Positions 6,266-14,244 of a stretch of 18,254 nucleotides of DNA are shown here, piece after piece; the first letter of the stretch is position 1; every line of letters begins with the position of its first letter. Below the pieces are notes generated by a model. It saw only the letters and a list, made by a program, of their open reading frames with translations. It searched no databases and was not told the origin of the DNA. The stretch comes from Sulfuricella sp. GTDB lineage: Bacteria > Pseudomonadota > Gammaproteobacteria > Burkholderiales > Sulfuricellaceae. The stretch is from positions 1 through 18,254 of the forward strand of contig JAIOJM010000095.1 of NCBI GenBank assembly GCA_019911785.1, in the 5' to 3' direction. Position numbers and translations under genes: made by a program.

Positions 6266-6361
6266 TCACTGTGACTGAGGTTTTCCCGGTTTTTCGTCTT
6301 CCAATGAGTAGTTTTCATGTCCCCCTGATCCGCGGCACCTCCGACAACCAGAATATGCATA

Positions 6362-7765
6362 TCAATACGCATTCTTGTTAACAAACCCCTTGAACACCGT
6401 CAATAGAATAATCCGCAGATCGAACCACAACGACCAGTTTTCAATGTAATAGAGGTCATACTCAACCCGCTTGCGCATTTTCTCGAGGGTATCCGTCTCC
6501 CCGCGCCAGCCATTGATCTGGGCCCAGCCGGTAATACCCGGTTTCACCTTATGCCTGAGCATATAGTCGTCAACGAGTTCCTTGTACTGCTCATTGTGCT
6601 CGATTGCATGCGGGCGAGGTCCCACGATGGACATCGTGCCCTGCAGCACATTGAAGAATTGCGGCAACTCATCCAGACTGGTCCGGCGCAGAAACGCACC
6701 AAACGGCGTGATTCGGGCATCGCCTTTGGATGCCTGTGTGAGTTGGCCGCCCCCCTCCTGATGCACCACCATGCTCCGAAATTTATACACCTTGAAAGGC
6801 TGGCCATCCCAACCTAGTCGCTTCTGCTTGAACAGTACCTGGCCCGGCGAAGTCAGCTTCACTCCCAGTGCGATTAGCAGCATCAGGGGAGAGATCAGCA
6901 GCAGGATAAGCAACGCGAGCAATCGATCCTCCGAAGCCTTTACCAACCGGTTCACCCCCACCATCGGCGTGACGGAGAGATTCAGCACCGGAAACCCAGC
7001 CACCTCAGTCACGGAATGGTTAAGCAGCCGGAAGCCGAAAATGTCAGGGATAAAACGGATATCCACCGCACTATGGCGCAGCGCGTGGAGTAATAACTCC
7101 ACCTTGTCCTGCTCCCTGATCGGCAAGGCAATCCACACCTGGTCGATATGCTCATCTTCCACATAACCCGCAACATCCGCCAGCCCACCCAGAATCGGCA
7201 CGCCCGGCTCAACGTGGGCAGCAGGGCCGGCGTTGAAAAATCCCGCCACCTGCAGGCCAATCCAGGGAGATGCCATCAAGCGCCTGGCCACCTCCTCGCC
7301 CAAGCCTTCGCCTCCCACAATCACGATGCGCCGCTGGTTAAAGCCATGGCTGCGCAGCCAGCGCAAAGCCACACGCAAAAAAACTCGACAACTGACCAAG
7401 GTACCCCAGCCCAGCAAGGACCAGATTCCAATCCAGCCCCGGGAAAAACGAATCCCCATCTTCGTAGTAAAAGCAAAAGCAAAAAGCAGAAACAACACCA
7501 GCCCCCAAGCCAGCGTCGTCGCCCTCACCTCATCGAAAAGCGACGCGCCACGCCACGCCTGATAGAGGTTAAAACGCGGGAACAGCAGCGCGGCCAACAG
7601 CACTACAATGCCAATTACAACACTATAAGCGGCAGGCAAGCTCCAATTGCCGAGGTAGAGGCGGTGGGCAGTCCAAGCAGCAAAGATAATGCCTGCCCAA
7701 TCAAGAACGTGCAGCACCGCATTCAGTATGCTGGAATGTTCCTTTAGCAAGCCACGGCGAATCAC
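6362..7765 (-). CDS. wcaJ: Undecaprenyl-phosphate sugar phosphotransferase (WcaJ-type)
   Basis: The N-terminal half has about five membrane helices and a Rossmann-like CoA-binding-3 domain (RRIVIVGGEGLGEEVARRL). The C-terminal half is the bacterial sugar transferase domain: KRLGWDGQPFKVYKFRSM, TSLDELPQFFNVLQG, MSIVGPRPHA, KPGITGWAQINGWRGETDT. It moves a sugar-1-phosphate, most often glucose-1-phosphate, from a UDP-sugar to undecaprenyl phosphate. That is the first step of O-unit or exopolysaccharide assembly on the inner membrane. I prefer GTG 7765, which overlaps the preceding stop as GTGA, has GGAG upstream and gives the family-like N-terminus IRRGLLKEHSS (467 residues). The longer ATG start at 7816 would overlap the preceding gene by 55 bases. 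It is the last gene of the minus-strand cluster. Confidence 0.9.
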   Translation of the reverse strand: MIRRGLLKEHSSILNAVLHVLDWAGIIFAAWTAHRLYLGNWSLPAAYSVVIGIVVLLAALLFPRFNLYQAWRGASLFDEVRATTLAWGLVLFLLFAFAFTTKMGIRFSRGWIGIWSLLGWGTLVSCRVFLRVALRWLRSHGFNQRRIVIVGGEGLGEEVARRLMASPWIGLQVAGFFNAGPAAHVEPGVPILGGLADVAGYVEDEHIDQVWIALPIREQDKVELLLHALRHSAVDIRFIPDIFGFRLLNHSVTEVAGFPVLNLSVTPMVGVNRLVKASEDRLLALLILLLISPLMLLIALGVKLTSPGQVLFKQKRLGWDGQPFKVYKFRSMVVHQEGGGQLTQASKGDARITPFGAFLRRTSLDELPQFFNVLQGTMSIVGPRPHAIEHNEQYKELVDDYMLRHKVKPGITGWAQINGWRGETDTLEKMRKRVEYDLYYIENWSLWFDLRIILLTVFKGFVNKNAY

Positions 7766-8919
7766 GGCGCTGAATGCTCCATTTTGCGGTTCAATCGCGA
7801 CTGGAACGCTTTCCATGCCTGCTCGACAAAAGTCTTAAACTCCTGCTGGAAGCGCTCGAGTGAAAATCGCATGGCATTTGTCCTGCAGTTGGCCGGATGG
7901 ATCTGTTGCCCTTCCTGCTCGAATCGGCTCACCGCATCTCGAATAGCCATGGTCGATTGCTCGAAAAAGAACACGCCGGTCGGCAATTCGTCATCCAAAC
8001 CACGAATCGTTTCCAAAGCGCCTCCCTTGCCAAAGGCGATCACCGGGGTGCCGCAAGCCTGCGCCTCCAGCGGCGCAATGCCAAAATCCTCTTCCGCTGT
8101 AAAAACAAAGGCGCGTGCACGCTGCATATGATCCTTCAAAACTGCATGGTTCTGATAACCCAGCAAGGTGACATTCCCTCCCGCTTTAGCTTTGATCTTG
8201 TCAAAATCCGGCCCATCCCCAATCACGACCAGATGCTTATCCGGCATTGCACTGAACGCCTCAACAATCAAATCGATTTTCTTGTAAGGCACCATGCGGG
8301 AAGCCGTCAGGTAGAAATCCTCCTTCTCCTCCCGCAAATCAAATGCGCGCACATCGACTGGCGGATAAATCACACTAGACTCCCGGCGATACACTTTCCA
8401 GATACGGCGCGAAATAAAACCGGAAATCGCTACAAACTCATCCACCCCATTCGCCGTCCGGGTATCCCAGACACGAATCTTGTGCAGCAGCCACTTGGCC
8501 AGCCACCCCTTGAACCCGCGATCAAGGCCGGATTCTTTCAGATATTGGTGCTGCAAATCCCAGGCATAACGAATCGGCGAGTAACACATACACAGATGCA
8601 ATTGATCCGGCCCGGTCAAAACCCCTTTCGCCACCGCGTGAGAACTCGAAATGACCAGATCGTAACTGGACAGATCGAACTGCTCCACCGCGAGCGGCAT
8701 GAGCGGAAGATAGTTGCGGTACTTGGCCCGGGCGAACGGCAGAACCTGAATAAAAGAAGTGGTGACCGGCTTGTCCAGTATAAAGCCACGCTGACCTTCG
8801 GGCAGAAAATCTACCAGGCTGAAAAGATCGGCATCCGGATAGCAGGCCAACATCTGCTCGAGCACCCGCTCCGCACCTGCATAAACTGTCAACCAATCAT
8901 GGACAATAGCTATTTTCAT
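7762..8919 (-). CDS. Family 4 glycosyltransferase (WbaZ-like)
   Basis: The start MKIAIVHDWLTVYAGAERVLE is the classic N-terminus of a WbaZ/mannosyltransferase-like family 4 branch. The donor-binding half has ASRMVPYKKIDLIVEAF and the E-x7-E motif (EDFGIAPLE) that holds the nucleotide-sugar in GT-B retaining enzymes. The length is 385 residues. ATG 8919 is preferred because it begins at the conserved first strand; GTG 8931, directly after the previous stop, would add four residues. The gene follows another family 4 enzyme without a gap and overlaps the sugar transferase gene. The three probably build consecutive linkages of one O-unit at the inner membrane. The donor, probably a GDP-sugar by family resemblance, is not fixed by the sequence. 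Confidence 0.88.
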   Translation of the reverse strand: MKIAIVHDWLTVYAGAERVLEQMLACYPDADLFSLVDFLPEGQRGFILDKPVTTSFIQVLPFARAKYRNYLPLMPLAVEQFDLSSYDLVISSSHAVAKGVLTGPDQLHLCMCYSPIRYAWDLQHQYLKESGLDRGFKGWLAKWLLHKIRVWDTRTANGVDEFVAISGFISRRIWKVYRRESSVIYPPVDVRAFDLREEKEDFYLTASRMVPYKKIDLIVEAFSAMPDKHLVVIGDGPDFDKIKAKAGGNVTLLGYQNHAVLKDHMQRARAFVFTAEEDFGIAPLEAQACGTPVIAFGKGGALETIRGLDDELPTGVFFFEQSTMAIRDAVSRFEQEGQQIHPANCRTNAMRFSLERFQQEFKTFVEQAWKAFQSRLNRKMEHSAP

Positions 8920-8931
8920 TTTCTGATCCAC

Positions 8932-10023
8932 TCACACCAGTAAACCGCGTATCACCCGCGAAGTTTCCTCTGCACACGCCTCCCAGGTAAACTTGCGCGC
9001 CTGTTCAAGGCCTTTCCTCGACAGATCAGAGCACAGAGGCTCATTCCGAAGCACAAGCAGAATCTTCTGCGCGATATCTTCTGAACTATAAGGATCGCAA
9101 TAAACAGCCGCATCACCACAGACTTCAGGCAACGAAGCCGCATTGGAGACAATGACAGGACACCCGGACGCCATCGCTTCCAAAGGCGGCAGTCCGAAAC
9201 CCTCATACAGGGAGGGGAAAACCAATGCCGCCGCATGAGAGAAATATTGGCGCAGAGTTGCATCATCGATATAACCCGTGAAGTGAACTCGATCACCCAG
9301 GCGCACCGCCTTTTCCTGCACCGCATCATCCCCGGTTATGAATCCTTCTTTCTTGCCGACGATAATCAAATCGTGTGGAATAACTTGAGCAATCGATGCA
9401 AACGCATCGAGAAGTCGGACCAGATTCTTATGGGGTTTGACGTTGCCAACAAAAAGCAGGAAAGGTTTTCCATGTGGACTGGGCGCCTGGACTGGAGCAA
9501 ACCACGAGCTGTCGATACCCAGCTTAATCACCCTGAGTTTCTGCTCAGACACCCCCGTAAATCGCGCCAGTTCCCGCGCTGTGAATTCAGAGTCACAGAC
9601 AACCGTATCGGCTCTTTTCGCTACGGCACCGAACATGGCTTTCGCATATAACCGCTTGTGTAAGCCGCCAACGAACTCAGGCATGGCAAGATGAAACACA
9701 TCATGTACTGTCACAAGCAGGCGACCACGATAAAAAACAGGAATGTTGTAATGCGGCGCCCAAAAAAGATCCGTGGATTCCGGGATCTTGCGCGCCAATT
9801 CGAACTGCTCCTGAATGGAATAAATCGGCGCCTTGCAGTCAACCAACCTGACGTTCGGCATCTCCTGCCACTTTAATGCCATCAGCGCTTCAGAGTCGCC
9901 CAGCAAGTGGAATACCACATCATCCATAGCCCGGACGACAAGAGGAAGCAACTGACGCAAATAGGTTCCGATGCCCGACGCATGGAGCATCCGGGCATCC
10001 ACGCAAACGGCTGTAATTTTCAT
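8932..10023 (-). CDS. Family 4 glycosyltransferase
   Basis: A 363-residue GT-B enzyme. The N-terminus [21 protein letters not shown] is typical of mannosyltransferase-like family 4 proteins. The middle has [20 protein letters not shown]. The C-terminal half has [19 protein letters not shown], which includes the E-x7-E motif. ATG 10023 is the first start after a 167-base gap and begins directly at the first Rossmann strand; the Shine-Dalgarno sequence is weak. The gene ends one base before the possible GTG start of the next glycosyltransferase, so the two are co-transcribed. It should add one sugar to the growing lipid-linked O-unit in the cytoplasm; the specificity is unknown. Confidence 0.88.
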   Translation of the reverse strand: MKITAVCVDARMLHASGIGTYLRQLLPLVVRAMDDVVFHLLGDSEALMALKWQEMPNVRLVDCKAPIYSIQEQFELARKIPESTDLFWAPHYNIPVFYRGRLLVTVHDVFHLAMPEFVGGLHKRLYAKAMFGAVAKRADTVVCDSEFTARELARFTGVSEQKLRVIKLGIDSSWFAPVQAPSPHGKPFLLFVGNVKPHKNLVRLLDAFASIAQVIPHDLIIVGKKEGFITGDDAVQEKAVRLGDRVHFTGYIDDATLRQYFSHAAALVFPSLYEGFGLPPLEAMASGCPVIVSNAASLPEVCGDAAVYCDPYSSEDIAQKILLVLRNEPLCSDLSRKGLEQARKFTWEACAEETSRVIRGLLV

Positions 10024-10190
10024 TCTAGAATCAATGGCAAAACTTATGTTTTTTAAAAAATGCTGATTAATTCATCATTGCCAGTACAGAAAACAGAGGT
10101 GACCCCATTCGTTTGAACAGCAGCCTGAGTTTTTTAAGTGGATCCTCAGTACCGGTTCAAGCTTCTGGTTGTCCCAGACAATCTGGTTCT

Positions 10191-11270
10191 TCACACCACA
10201 CCAATAAGTTTCTGCAGTTCCTGATTGGCTGCGGTCAGTTCATCATAGGTCAGATCATCAATTTTGATCAGTTCAAAACCATCAATCAACATGATCAGTA
10301 CCAAGCCGTCACCAGTCCGCTTTTTGTCCATCTTCATTGCAGCAAACAGGGCGTCCGTATCAAGCTGGCTCTTGTGTAGCTGGGCCGTTAGTGCTGGTTG
10401 CAATGCCCGTCGGTGCAGCTGTTCGAAAAGGGCAACGTTCATCAAGCCACGATTTTTGGCAACGATATTGGCAAATATCATGCCAATGACCACAGCCTGC
10501 CCATGGGGGATGGCAAACGCTGAAGTAGATTCAACAGCATGACCAAAGCAGTGGCCGAAATTGAGCAGGTTGCGCTTGCCCGTATCGAACTCGTCATCCC
10601 GCATATAGCTAAGTTTAACGGCCAAGGATTTTTCGATAGCGGAAAGCAATGCCGCAGAATTTTCGCGGCCAGTTAGTGCCGGCAGATTCGACATCAGCTC
10701 ATGGGCTAGCGGCTCACCCCCCATCAGGTGCAACTTCACAACTTCGCCCAATCCACTGAAATAATCTTCATTCTTTAACGTCTTGGTGAATCCGGGGCAG
10801 AGAAAGATCTGGTTCGGTGGAAAGAATGAGCCTACGAGATTTTTGTAACTCTTGTAGTTAAGGGAAGTCTTGCTGCCAATACAACTGTCAGCCTGAGCCA
10901 GCAGGGTTGTCGGAACAAAAATCCAGTTAATGCCGCGATACAGGGTTGAAGCGGCAAAGCCGGTAATATCCTGCACAATCCCGCCACCGATCGAAATCAA
11001 TGTCATGTTGCGCTTGGCCGCCCGTGACATCAGCGCATCATAAACTTCCATGACCGTATAAAGATTCTTGCGATCTTCTTCGATCGGCAACACCATGACC
11101 AGTTGGGGATCAAGGCGGGAAAACAGGGATTCACAGTAGATATCCCATACGTTGCTATCGATTACGTAGAAACGGTTAGGGATTTCTTCGAATGCCGCGA
11201 GGAAATCAAACGAATCGAAAAAATTTACCTCATAGTCACGAATTGCGGAATGAACCTTGATTATCTGCAT
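10191..11270 (-). CDS. 3-dehydroquinate synthase-like sugar phosphate cyclase
   Basis: The protein has 359 residues. Motifs in order: SIGGGIVQDITGFAAS (NAD site, G95-D101), R112, D128, K134 and N144 in SKTSLNYKSYKN, E176 and K179 in GLGEVVK, K219, R233, N237, H240 and H244 in NFGHCFGH, H256 in HGQAV, and DKKRTGDG near the end. Spacing between several of these equals that of the Aspergillus nidulans 3-dehydroquinate synthase active site as I remember it (for example R264-N268-H271-H275-H287). Both the Zn ligands and the carboxylate/phosphate-binding residues are therefore kept. This argues for a DAHP-like substrate and against a valiolone-synthase type. It sits with an aldolase and an SDR inside an O-antigen cluster, so a role in making a carbocyclic building block is inferred. 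It could instead be an extra AroB. Its start overlaps the SDR stop by 10 bases. Confidence 0.82.
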   Translation of the reverse strand: MQIIKVHSAIRDYEVNFFDSFDFLAAFEEIPNRFYVIDSNVWDIYCESLFSRLDPQLVMVLPIEEDRKNLYTVMEVYDALMSRAAKRNMTLISIGGGIVQDITGFAASTLYRGINWIFVPTTLLAQADSCIGSKTSLNYKSYKNLVGSFFPPNQIFLCPGFTKTLKNEDYFSGLGEVVKLHLMGGEPLAHELMSNLPALTGRENSAALLSAIEKSLAVKLSYMRDDEFDTGKRNLLNFGHCFGHAVESTSAFAIPHGQAVVIGMIFANIVAKNRGLMNVALFEQLHRRALQPALTAQLHKSQLDTDALFAAMKMDKKRTGDGLVLIMLIDGFELIKIDDLTYDELTAANQELQKLIGVV

Positions 11271-11929
11271 ACATAGCCCCCATCAACCACCAACACCTGG
11301 CCAGTCATATAAGAATTCTTTTCTGAACACAAAAAAGCCACCATCTCGGCAATCTCAGCCGGTTCGGCCAAACGCTGAAGCGGAATACTATCGCTGATGG
11401 CCTGGATCTGCTCCGGTGTGTTATTCTGACGCGTCAACTCGGTGTTGACATAGCCGGGGGCGATGGCGTTAATTAAAACCCCATGCGGCCCCAGCTCCAA
11501 AGCCAACGTACGCGTGACCCCATTAATGGCAGATTTGCTTGCCGCATAAGCCACCCGGCGCTCTTTTGACACAAGGCTCCAAATCGAACTAAGGTTGACT
11601 ATTCTTCCATAGCGGTTCGCCCTCATGCGCTCAGCAACCAGCCGCGTAAGCTGCAGGGGAGCAACCAGATTGATCTGCAATGTCTCATTTAACGTAGCTG
11701 AGTCGAGTTCATCGAGTCCGGCCAGAAAATTAATGCCGGCATTGTTGACCAGAATATCGATGGGACCTTCTATGGTGCTCACATAACTTTCTATGGACTC
11801 GGGGTCGCTCAAGTCCATTTCTGGACGTGAAGGAGTTAAAACTCGCGCGCCTTCGCGAGCCAATACCAAAGCAATGGCAGCACCAATGCCACGCGAAGCC
11901 CCCGTAACCAGGGCGACTCGATTTTTCAC
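11261..11929 (-). CDS. Short-chain dehydrogenase/reductase (FabG-like)
   Basis: A classical SDR of 222 residues. TGASRGIG near residue 9 binds the nucleotide; NNAG is the structural motif after strand 4; the catalytic residues are the Ser in NLSSIW and Y-x3-K in YAASK; the C-terminal GQVLVVDGGY is typical of FabG-like enzymes. It oxidises or reduces a hydroxyl/keto group with NAD(P). The GTG start at 11929 overlaps the aldolase stop as GTGA, and its own stop overlaps the cyclase start. Its substrate is therefore probably the aldolase or cyclase product. It is shorter than usual for FabG (about 245). The gap is between strand 2 and NNAG, where SRPEMDLSDPESIESYV replaces a longer segment. Confidence 0.88.
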   Translation of the reverse strand: MKNRVALVTGASRGIGAAIALVLAREGARVLTPSRPEMDLSDPESIESYVSTIEGPIDILVNNAGINFLAGLDELDSATLNETLQINLVAPLQLTRLVAERMRANRYGRIVNLSSIWSLVSKERRVAYAASKSAINGVTRTLALELGPHGVLINAIAPGYVNTELTRQNNTPEQIQAISDSIPLQRLAEPAEIAEMVAFLCSEKNSYMTGQVLVVDGGYVCR

Positions 11930-12741
11930 TTTACAATCCCGTATTTCTCCATGGCGCTCTTGTAACGTGCTTCCAGCATTTCAATGCGGTTAGCATCTTC
12001 GGCGAAGATCATGCCATAGAAGTCACGCTTATTCTTCAGCCACAGCAATTCGAAATAGACAGCTTTAAGAATGCCTTTCTCTGTACCTTCATTCAGCGCT
12101 TCCGGGCAACTAAATATAACCTTGCGTGTTTCATAGTAGCTTAACGCACCCGCAGGAAGTCTGCGCAGGAAGGGCAAAGCGTCGGCTGAGACGCCACCGC
12201 CAACAGCCGCAATCAGCCCATGAGCATGGGCTTTGGCGACAATATCAGAGGTCAGGTCAAAAACTGCGTCACTATTGATGTCATCGCGCCCCAGTCCGGC
12301 GGAATGACTCATGTCAACACGCCCCACGACGATGCCATTCAGTTTCTTAATGCCGGGAAGTGCCAGCATTTCGTCAAAGTTCTGACAAGTAGTAACCGTT
12401 TCAACATTAATCGCAAAAGACATTTGCTCGATTTCGTCTTGTGGGAAGGCAAGATCCATTGCAGCCAGGAATTTCTTCAATGCGTAGGGAGTTTCCACCA
12501 TGGGTGCGACAATACGCGATACGCCCAGCACACGGGCCTCATACATATCACGGATAGCTTCGCAGCCCCCAATCTTGAGAGTGAGCCCCAAGCCCGCGGC
12601 ACTAATCACCTCTTTCAAACGCATCGCTTCTTCGAGGCGCGTTCCCTCAGCTTCGAATTCGGCCTTAACGCCCACCACGTGGTGATTTTCCCTAAGGTCT
12701 GCCAGAACCCCAACCATTTCGCGTTCGATTTTGTTCAACAT
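11926..12741 (-). CDS. HpcH/HpaI-type (citrate lyase/aldolase superfamily) lyase
   Basis: A 271-residue TIM-barrel protein of the HpcH/HpaI aldolase/citrate lyase superfamily. Family signatures are GVSRIVAPMVETPYALKKFL, INVETVTT with the metal ligand E114, and VVGRVDMSHSAGL with the second ligand D143. The substrate-binding Arg of HpaI (R70) appears replaced by Lys (K56 in LTLKIGG), so the substrate may differ. Relatives make or break C-C bonds using the pyruvate enolate with a divalent metal. ATG 12741 has a strong AAAGGAG five to six bases upstream, the best ribosome site of the region, and begins an operon of aldolase, SDR and cyclase. A pyruvate-derived 2-keto-3-deoxy sugar acid would be the kind of compound the cyclase needs; that link is inference. 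Confidence 0.8.
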   Translation of the reverse strand: MLNKIEREMVGVLADLRENHHVVGVKAEFEAEGTRLEEAMRLKEVISAAGLGLTLKIGGCEAIRDMYEARVLGVSRIVAPMVETPYALKKFLAAMDLAFPQDEIEQMSFAINVETVTTCQNFDEMLALPGIKKLNGIVVGRVDMSHSAGLGRDDINSDAVFDLTSDIVAKAHAHGLIAAVGGGVSADALPFLRRLPAGALSYYETRKVIFSCPEALNEGTEKGILKAVYFELLWLKNKRDFYGMIFAEDANRIEMLEARYKSAMEKYGIVK

Positions 12742-12917
12742 GGACTCCTTTATTTAACTAAAATCACAAAAGCCATCAATCCGGATTGAGACAATAGACA
12801 GAAATTAACCGTCCTGACTCGCAACGCACATATTTATTAGCGACACGAGCATAGACATCATTTAAACCTTGCAACACCATCACTCGCGCTCTCGCCTACC
12901 TTTTCACAATATGCGGT

Positions 12918-13313
12918 TTAACCAAGCCTGAAAGTAAAACGTCGATGCAGAAGATAACTCGCCACCACGGTCAAAATAACGACCAAAGCCTGCGCCACAA
13001 GTGGGTGAAAATTTACTCCTTCAATTAAGACTGGCAATGCCAGAACATTGAAGACAAATGCACCGAGATAGACCATATTAAACCTGACGAAATCACCCCA
13101 ACCACCACCTTTCTTACGGAACACCCAGATTCGATAGCCAAAGAATGCATTGGTTACGGCAATAACGTGGCTGAGAAAAAGTACAACAATATAATGAAGT
13201 GACTGACCCCATAACAGCCACAATGCGGCAAAAACGCCATAACCAACAAAGGTGTTATATGCACCGATAAGGAGGTAACGGAATTTTTCGTTAAGCCAGG
13301 CTTTTCGAATCAT
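12918..13313 (-). CDS. gtrA: GtrA-like membrane protein (polyprenyl-phosphate sugar flippase)
   Basis: A 131-residue protein with four predicted membrane helices, a small N-terminal part (KFRYLLIGAYNTFVGYGVF) and the charged loop YRIWVFRKKGG, all typical of the GtrA family (DPMS_flippase). GtrA proteins are thought to move undecaprenyl-phosphate-linked sugar across the inner membrane so that a periplasmic transferase can decorate O-antigen. The gene overlaps the end of the GtrB-like gene by 23 bases, the usual gtrB/gtrA pairing. The third, acceptor-specific gene of a classic gtr operon is not adjacent. Confidence 0.85.
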   Translation of the reverse strand: MIRKAWLNEKFRYLLIGAYNTFVGYGVFAALWLLWGQSLHYIVVLFLSHVIAVTNAFFGYRIWVFRKKGGGWGDFVRFNMVYLGAFVFNVLALPVLIEGVNFHPLVAQALVVILTVVASYLLHRRFTFRLG

Positions 13314-14244
13314 CGAAACCTTTCCTCTGACTTACCACATAATTCGGTCTCTGCTTCACTTCCTCATAAATGAGTCCCACGTATTCACTAACAATACCCA
13401 GCATCGTAAACAGAATGCCGAACATCAACAGCATGACAGTCATGATCATTCCATAACCCGCAAATGGAACGCCCCATATAACCGCTTTTGTAACAGTCCA
13501 TGCCAATAATAAAAATGACAGTGTTGAAACCGCGAGGCCAGTTAGCGTGATCAGTTTTAATGGTACATATGAATGAGCAAAAATCCCTTTCAAGGCCAAT
13601 TCGATAACCTTGAACGTATGAGCTCCGGACACGCCCGCAAAGCGCTCCGCTCTCACATGTTCTATGCCTATGGATTTATATCCAACCCACGCAAACAGCC
13701 CTCGAACAAATCGGTTGCGCTCATGAATTGAGTTGATGGTTTCATAGACTTTTCTATCCACCAGGCGAAAGTCGCTGACATTCCTTGGAATCATGCCCCC
13801 CGTTAAGGTATTTGCTACCTTATAGAATAGCTGAGAGTTAAATCTTCTAATGACACTAGTCCCAGTGCGTTTTGTAACAATGCCATAGATGTTCTCATAA
13901 CCCTCTTCCCATTTTTTGATGAACTCGGTAATAAGTTCGGGCGGGTCTTGCAGGTCAGCGGTCATGATCACCGCCGCATCGCCTGTTGCCGAGTTGAGTC
14001 CGGCGGTGATTCCACCATCCATACGGAAATTTCTCGACAATTGCACTATCTTGAAGCGCTTATCTTGCTGGTGAACAGCCAGCAATTTTTCATATGTGTT
14101 ATCCAGAGATCCGTTCTCAACAATGATGGCTTCGAAATCGTAAGCAGGGTTGGCGGCGAATACGCCTTGCAGGCGCCTAGCCAGTTCGTCAACATTATCT
14201 TGCTCGTTGTAGGCGGGGATGACGATGGAAATTAATTTTTTCAT
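13291..14244 (-). CDS. gtrB: GtrB/DPMS-like family 2 glycosyltransferase
   Basis: A 317-residue GT-A enzyme with a membrane anchor. ISIVIPAYNEQDNVDEL starts the fold. ADLQDPPELI holds the DxxD metal site (D97, D100), and LSRNFRMDGGITAGL and VSDFRLVDRKV are usual for the GtrB/ArnC branch. Two C-terminal helices lie at about residues 233-300. It should load a sugar from a nucleotide donor onto undecaprenyl phosphate for flipping by the GtrA-like partner. In this cluster the donor might be the unusual sugar made by neighbouring genes. The start ATG 14244 overlaps the Nudix gene stop as ATGA. Confidence 0.87.
   Translation of the reverse strand: MKKLISIVIPAYNEQDNVDELARRLQGVFAANPAYDFEAIIVENGSLDNTYEKLLAVHQQDKRFKIVQLSRNFRMDGGITAGLNSATGDAAVIMTADLQDPPELITEFIKKWEEGYENIYGIVTKRTGTSVIRRFNSQLFYKVANTLTGGMIPRNVSDFRLVDRKVYETINSIHERNRFVRGLFAWVGYKSIGIEHVRAERFAGVSGAHTFKVIELALKGIFAHSYVPLKLITLTGLAVSTLSFLLLAWTVTKAVIWGVPFAGYGMIMTVMLLMFGILFTMLGIVSEYVGLIYEEVKQRPNYVVSQRKGFDDSKSLA

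Noticed and set aside
7897..8943. Long + strand open frame (348 codons) opposite the family 4 glycosyltransferase
   Set aside because: The minus-strand protein carries clear glycosyltransferase motifs throughout; the + strand translation is low in hydrophobic order and rich in His, Arg and Gln, as expected of a shadow.
10055..10082. Possible decayed end of the MITE upstream of the family 4 glycosyltransferase gene
   Set aside because: About 13 of 17 bases match the GCTGATT end, but the region is AT-rich and no mate end is found at the right distance.
10083..10190. Shared TGACCCCAT motif (also near 3858) in the gap before the cyclase gene
   Set aside because: Nine bases are too short to support a repeat or insertion end, and no transposase is near.
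12742..12917. Promoter for the aldolase operon
   Set aside because: Candidate boxes such as TTGATG with TTAAAT are weak, and read-through from the GtrA-like gene is equally possible.
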